A DNA stretch of 64,000 nucleotides from Gymnopus androsaceus JB14 (taxonomy: Eukaryota; Basidiomycota; Agaricomycetes; Agaricales; Omphalotaceae), in the NCBI GenBank assembly GCA_009733575.1, contig ML769566.1, positions 1-64,000 on the forward strand, in the 5' to 3' direction. The position numbers and the translations under genes are program-made. Positions 59,201-64,000 of this stretch are shown here, one piece after another. The notes beneath the pieces were generated by a model. That model was given only the letters and a program-made list of their open reading frames with translations. It ran no database searches and was not told the origin of the DNA. Position 1 is the first letter of the stretch; every line of letters starts with the position of its first letter.

Positions 59201-59464
59201 TACAGGGGTTTCCAAGACTGGCACTTCCTGCTCGGGTGGGCTGTAAGAGTCATAATGATCTCCAAGATCAAATCCTGGGTTGGAAAGTTGGTCATCTGGG
59301 GAATCCAAAGAGATTGGAGAAGGTAAACAAGGAATCGCCTGAAGCCTTTGGAGGTTTCTGCGTTTAAAGCAGCCAATTTGAGTCATATGACTCTTTAAAC
59401 CCTTCTTGGTCATGCATCTGTGGCTGCAAAATTTGCAAGGAAATCTTTTGGTGGAGGGAGCCAT
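56270..59464 (-). pseudogene. Plavaka-type (CACTA-like) transposase, decayed
   Basis: Minus strand. It starts MAPSTKRFPCKFCSHRCMTK, a C-x2-C...H..C zinc finger typical of Plavaka ORFs, then YYPFASREE where the usual Trp codon is TGA. The catalytic region follows: ILSSDKTTISVITGNRVAHP, LANIDSTLLSKASQHL, IPIPKF, and later the long conserved region around 57130-58110 (FWADWLLAEPYQFLTPEPLH, KQVTGHTHWDVMHFLI). A frameshift lies at about 57120 before EAEALRRDPSSALPHW, and the final exon is at about 56270-56530. Family proteins are cut-and-paste transposases of Basidiomycota. The premature stop and the frameshift indicate a dead copy, though the product would otherwise be nearly full length. Confidence 0.85.
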
Positions 59465-60015
59465 GAGATTCAAGGGCAACAGTAACTTGGATCAAGGCAA
59501 AAAGCAAGCACCTATTTTCTAGACTTTCCAAAAATGATGATCATTCATTCATTCATTTGTGCTGGAAAATTAATACAGAAACTACTTCTTACGCATTGCT
59601 GATAATTAGCTCAACCATCCCAGTTATCAGTTGGAGTCAGGTACTTACTTATCAATCTGTACAGCCTACAAATACAGTGATAAATGTACAAACAAGAAAC
59701 AATCAAGCAAAGCTATTCTCAACACCGACACTGTCCTCTCCCTGTTCAAGAGTAGCAAACTAGATAAAGTAAAATCAGTGAAAAAGATTGGGTAAACGTC
59801 AAGAAAGTATTCAGACAATGTTCATCAGCCCAGAACAGTAATGGCGAATCCAGGACCATGGAATAACCGAGGTTCTGCAAGAGATGCTGAATCTCAAGGA
59901 CCTGGGTTTTGATCCAACAGAGAGGTTTGAGAGGTTCGCAATCTTTAACAATTCATCTTTGGCAGTTGAAAGGGTAGCTCTATACTGTTATTACTACCGC
60001 ACTGGGGTACCCAGA
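59465..60015. other. Spacer in the transposon complex
   Basis: Between the Plavaka start and the Prp8 fragment. No gene recognised. Confidence 0.45.
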
Positions 60016-60862
60016 CTACAGCCTATTGAAAAACCGGTAAAAATGCGAACACAAGCACACAAGCAGTGTCGAACATACCTTGACTTCCTTCACTTGTTTG
60101 TTATCCGGAGGAGAAACACCATAAAAAAATGCGGCGACTTGGGTACTAAGATCAGATGCTGTGATAAATGCTCGCAGAACATTCTTGGGAAGGACATAGG
60201 TATACAAAGCAGCATCTTCCTTGATGTCGTTGTTGGACACATAGATGTGCTGGAGACGCAGAGGAAGATGGGTGGCTGAGATTGTACGCACATGCCAGTC
60301 CGACTTGCTGCTGCACACCTGTTGCTTGTAGTTGGTGGCTGTCAAACAAAGGTCAGCTTGAATGCAGAGAGAAGAGATGACAGACACATCCTTGTAATGG
60401 TCTGGATGGTGTCTCTGTGAACATTGGTAGTTTGTCTCAGTCTTGAATTAAGCGCTGTCAGCAAAGAGGTACAACATCTGAATGGCAGGGACCTGTGCCT
60501 GGGCTTCTGAACTCTTCTCCAGCTCAGCCATCTGTTGACCCTGTACCAAAGGTGCTGCAATTTCCTGACCCAAGATAATATCTCGGATTTCACTGATAGT
60601 CAACGCAATGTTGACACTGTTCCGTTTACCAGAGTCTGCAAGAATAAGGTCCTTCATGGCAACTTCGACCTTGATCCACTCTTTGTTGTTCAGAGTAGGC
60701 CACACAAAGTGCGGCTCGGTGATGGTGTTCTTGTCTGGGTGAAGGATGATCTTGGCCTTTTCATTGTTCACATGAAGACCACAGAGCAACATAATGAGTC
60801 GAGAGAACGCTGTGTAACTCAAAATTGACTTGAGCCAGTCATCTATGTAGATGTTCAATTAG
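60016..60862 (-). pseudogene. Prp8 (spliceosome) C-terminal fragment
   Basis: Minus strand: [59 protein letters not shown] and, after a frame break, [20 protein letters not shown] and [18 protein letters not shown] up to [11 protein letters not shown]. These are consecutive blocks of Prp8 near its RNase H-like and Jab1/MPN domains. Most of the protein is absent, and stops and frameshifts separate the blocks (about 60390-60450). It is a captured host fragment, joined directly to the Hsp70 fragment. Confidence 0.88.
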
Positions 60863-62030
60863 TACTACATCTTCTTGCAATGCAAGAATGCATACCGCTC
60901 ACAAAATTCAAGCTTCTTGTCTGCAGAATCAAACTTGTCAGCAAGCTTCTCGTTGTTGAGCAAGTTTTGGAGGTTGTACGAGTACGACTTGAGACCGTTC
61001 TTGGCAGAGATACGAGTGGTGGTAGCCTTGTCCTCAGCCTTGTACTTCTCGGCCTTGGAAACCATGCGCTCGATCTCCTCCTAGGACAAACGGCCCTTGT
61101 TGTTGGTGATGGTGATGTGATTCAACTTTCCAGTGGTCTTGTCCGAGGTGAAGACGTTCAAGATACCGTTGGTGTCAATGTCGAATGTGACCCTGATTTG
61201 AGGAACACCACAAGGAGCTGGAGGGATACCGGAAAGCTCGAACTTTCCGAAAAGGTTGTTGTCTTTGGTATGAGCATGCTCACCCTCAAACACCTGTATG
61301 AGGACACCAGGCTGGTTGTTGGTGTAGGCGGAGAAGGTCTTGGACTTTATGGAGGGTACAGTGGTGTTACGCTTGATGAGGGCCATCGTGACACCTCCAG
61401 CAGTCTTGATACCGAGGGAAAGAGGAGCAACATCGAGGAGGAGAAGGTCCTGGGTCTTCTCAGAGGTGTTGCCGGAGAAAATGGCAGCTTGGACAGCAGC
61501 ACCGTAAGCAACAGCCTTGTCGGGGTTGATGCTCTTGTTGGGCTCCTTGCTGTTGAAGAAGTCAGACACAAGCTTAACAATACAGGGGATACGGGCTGAT
61601 CCACCAGCCAAGACAATCTTGTGGACATTGGACTTGTCGATCTTGGAGTCGCGGACAACCTTTTCGACGGGGTCAAGGGTGGTTTGGAAGAGATCCTGGC
61701 AAAGCTCCTTGAAACGAGCACGTGAGGGACGTGTAAAAATCAATACCCTCGTAGAGAGAATCGATTTTGATGGAGGTCTGAGCAGCAGAAGAGAGGGTAT
61801 GCTTGGCACTCTTGCAAGCAGTACGCAGGCAACGAACAGCATGAGGGTTGGCAGAGAGATCTGGAAAACAAAAAACTAGTCAGTAAAGAATTTTTTGAAA
61901 GAAAAAAACAACACACATACTTCAAAGATACCTTCCTCGATCGTCAAGAGGGAAACATCAAAAGTTCCTCCTCTGAGACCGAAGATGAGAATGTTACACT
62001 CGCCAGTAACCTTCTTGTCAAGACCAAAGA
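60863..62030 (-). pseudogene. Hsp70 fragment
   Basis: Minus strand: [20 protein letters not shown] and [15 protein letters not shown], then an intron-like GTATGTGTG...TTTTCCAG, then [31 protein letters not shown], the substrate-linker region [20 protein letters not shown] and [15 protein letters not shown], to [13 protein letters not shown]. This covers cytosolic Hsp70 from about residue 190 to 550, but the exon around GDTHLGGEDF is missing and a frameshift lies in the middle (about 61740). A retained intron points to DNA-level capture. Many Arg/Glu positions are replaced by His, Cys, Gln or Lys. Confidence 0.92.
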
Positions 62031-62540
62031 GCTTGCGGAGATAGGAATAGTCAAAGTGAAGAGCACAAGTGTAGTTCAAGAAGATACCAAATTCGTTAGG
62101 GAATCCACGGCAAAGAAGGTCAGTAGGGGTTGTCATCTTCTTCTCCATGATGCGGTCGTACTTTTGCTTCTTCATGGCAACCTTGAGACCTTGCCACGGA
62201 AGAGCACCGCGGAGGAAGTACATGAGGATGTAGGCAAGGGATTCAAGGTCATCACGACAAGCCTGCTCAACTCTGAGATGGGTGTTGATAGAGGTGCAAT
62301 GAGCAGTACCGGTCAAGTTCTTGTTTTCCCTGTAGGGAGTGTGAAGATGGGTTTTCGGGTCTGTAACTTCTTTGCAAGATCAAAGTCAATAACGTTGACC
62401 TGGTTGCCTCGCTTGCCAATGCCCATCAAAAAGTTGTCAGGTTTGATGTCACGATGGATGAAGTTGCAAGAATGGATGTATTCAATGCGGGAAATCTGAT
62501 GGAGTAGCATAAGCGCTTTAAAAACTGTTAAAGGAGTCAA
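62031..62540 (-). pseudogene. Casein kinase 1 fragment
   Basis: Minus strand: [20 protein letters not shown] (catalytic loop), [18 protein letters not shown] (DFG changed to DFD), then after a frame break [60 protein letters not shown] and YSYLRKLF. This is the C-lobe of a CK1 delta/HRR25-type kinase without N-lobe or tail. The last block runs straight into Hsp70 sequence at about 62030, with a few bases that could belong to either gene. Confidence 0.92.
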
Positions 62541-62566
62541 AAGATGACTATCAGGATTTGGGCATA

Positions 62567-62832
62567 CTGTATTATTTCGAATTTAAGTTCAGTAATGTGT
62601 AACGCAGGGTACTGAACTGGGGTGATTTTTATCTTTGTAATGCATAATATCGGCCTTTGAACTATGATTTTTCGGCACTTATACGCCCAAATTTTGCGGC
62701 CGGCTACACCAGCCACTACATTTGAACTGAAGTTCAATATGTCACGCTGCCTAACGGCAGCTGAACTCTGAACTGAATGTGTCCAAGCTGTAACGCGTAA
62801 CATCGACTGAACTTATTTTCGAAACGATACAG
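62567..62832. mobile_element. MITE E8 (CTGTA family)
   Basis: 266 bp with ends CTGTATTATTTCGAATTTAA and the inverted form of CTGTATCGTTTCGAAAATAA, flanked by TA. The interior repeats TGAACT/AGTTCA words. The flanking sequence ATCAGGATTTGGGCATA-TTCCTAGGT occurs uninterrupted at 62870-62892, an empty-site counterpart. Confidence 0.82.
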
Positions 62833-62834
62833 TA

Positions 62835-63339
62835 TTCCTAGGTAGCCTAAGTCACCCTCAAGTGATATCAGGATTTGGGCATATTCCTAGGTGGCCTAAT
62901 ATTACAGTTATATTCCTAAATAGGAAGTAGCAGCAGTAAGTCCACACAGGACTTAGCAATAACAATCACACAGATTGATGGGTTACGACGGTGTTATTAC
63001 AGGGTATAGTACTAGGCTTTATATACAGTCCTATGTACAAACAATATATCAGGCAAGTGGCTACTGCGTGAATACTTGTGGCTACTATGCATATGGTAAA
63101 GTGGGTACTACAAGAGAGCAAGTGGATACGGCGAGAGACTGAGTGGACTCTTCGAGACAATAACAGTGGAGTACATGGGATGGTGATACAAACAGGTGGA
63201 GACTATGAGAAAGTGCTCCATGTATAGTTTGATAAGATATAGTTACCTTTGATATTCCAACACCTAAGTCACCCAGGTTGCCCAGGTCATATTAGTCTAA
63301 CCTATAGGCTATCCCAGGCCCAGACCATTTTTGCTGATG
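62835..63339. mobile_element. CCTAGG-type CATCAG-family element, interrupted
   Basis: CTAGGTGGCCTAA and CACCCAGGTTGCCCAGG words similar to E5, ending CAGACCATTTTTGCTGATG as E5 does. A solo LTR splits it. The left end is not identified. Confidence 0.6.
62900..63262 (-). mobile_element. Solo copia-type LTR
   Basis: 363 bp. In minus orientation it starts TGTTGGAATATC, similar to the copia LTR start at 54335 (TGTTGGAATGGC), and contains TGTATATAAAGCC. Flanked by CCTAA on both sides (62895-62899 and 63263-63267), a 5-bp target duplication. The far terminus (CTGTAATA) is not the expected CA, so the exact end is slightly uncertain. Confidence 0.7.
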
Positions 63340-64000
63340 AAGTCCGCTACCTTATTCGAACTTAAATACAATTTCAGAGTTTTGAAATACATTAAATATG
63401 CACTTGTAATGGACAAAACATATCTGATGCTGTGTGTAATGGGCTCTAGGCCATCTCCCAGTATATTTACAGTTGCCACTAATGCTAATTGCAGGCTAAT
63501 TGCACATAGTTGCTGAGAGCAAATCCATGACTTATGTGCAATTTTAGGTTTACTGTTATACCAATGAAGCCTCATATGACTGAAATTAAACAGTTCCAGT
63601 CCATTCTAATATCTTACAGTGGGCCACAGACTGACAAAGATGTAAAAATGAAGGACTGAAAGTTCTATCTGCTTACTGGCAGTAGTGAGCTTCCTCAAAT
63701 CATGCCTCATACACTTGAACAGAGTCTAGGAGTCTGTAGCACATTTAAATTTTAATAGCCTCTAACGGTCATCTACAGTGTTATTTATGGCTTAAGGTAA
63801 CATAAGGCAACATAAGTTAATAATGTAAAATAAGTTAACTTGGTAAGGCTAAGGTAGCAATACGAAGGTAGTGTAGTTTGAAGATACAAGGTAATTTGGT
63901 AGCCACCCTCTGAAGCTGCATGACATTGCAAAGAGTCGGTGCCATAAGACGGAGAAAGAGCTCGGAGCTTGTGGAGGGAGTAATTATACATCCGAGTCCA
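63340..64000. other. No gene recognised
   Basis: AT-rich sequence with short open frames only. A TAAG/GTTA-rich stretch at 63790-63870 is weakly repetitive. Cut by the window end. Confidence 0.4.

Noticed and set aside
60880..61599. 239-codon plus-strand open frame
   Set aside because: Exact antisense of the Hsp70 fragment; the minus strand matches Hsp70 throughout.
55895..63339. A single autonomous element from the CATCAG end at 55895 to the end at 63339 using the Plavaka transposase
   Set aside because: The two ends belong to different interior types and the distance contains other insertions; possible but not supported by matching subterminal sequence.

Overview
The window looks like a nuclear contig from a mushroom-forming basidiomycete (Agaricomycetes). 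Genes are split by many 50-70 nt GT-AG introns. Single-copy housekeeping genes sit beside lineage-typical BTB, F-box and KRE6/SKN1 (GH16) genes. The transposon families (Plavaka-type CACTA, Ty1/copia, integrase-type TIR elements) are also those common in this class. The species cannot be read from the sequence.

Layout. 1-11 kb: a GA-rich minisatellite, two copies of a ~1.5 kb dispersed repeat (287-1745 and 9137-10775), one intact four-exon BTB gene (2968-3969) and long stretches without convincing genes. 11-28 kb: the conserved core, with eIF4A, a dual-specificity phosphatase, a Rab4-like GTPase divergent from the mitochondrial ATP synthase epsilon subunit, farnesyl diphosphate synthase, eroded F-box genes and an MCT-type MFS transporter. 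28-46 kb: a cluster of small secreted cysteine-rich proteins (four genes, one pseudogene) broken up by TIR elements. The largest is a 9.0 kb element (30288-39313) with 49-bp perfect terminal inverted repeats, TA flanks and mirror-image subterminal arrays. It carries an rve/DDE integrase, an unknown nuclear-type protein, a BTB-like gene and a ubiquitin pseudogene. A 1.5 kb non-autonomous relative lies just upstream of one secreted-protein gene. 46.8-50 kb: an intact KRE6/SKN1 beta-glucan synthesis gene. 51-64 kb: a nested transposon graveyard. It holds a copia pol fragment split by palindromic MITEs, two solo LTRs, a decayed Plavaka transposase, and a tail-to-head chain of casein kinase 1, Hsp70 and Prp8 fragments in one orientation.

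Most interesting points: (1) the 9 kb integrase element with cargo genes; (2) a candidate one-nucleotide exon shared by three secreted-protein paralogues, matched by a 13-nt exon in a fourth; (3) MITEs with common CATCAGCAAAA termini, 2-bp target duplications and word-amplified palindromic interiors that differ between copies, three of which can be removed on paper to give a continuous copia reading frame; (4) captured host-gene fragments whose changes lean strongly toward C-to-T/G-to-A.

All exon models were made by eye from splice signals, reading frame and family knowledge. No search or alignment program was run.
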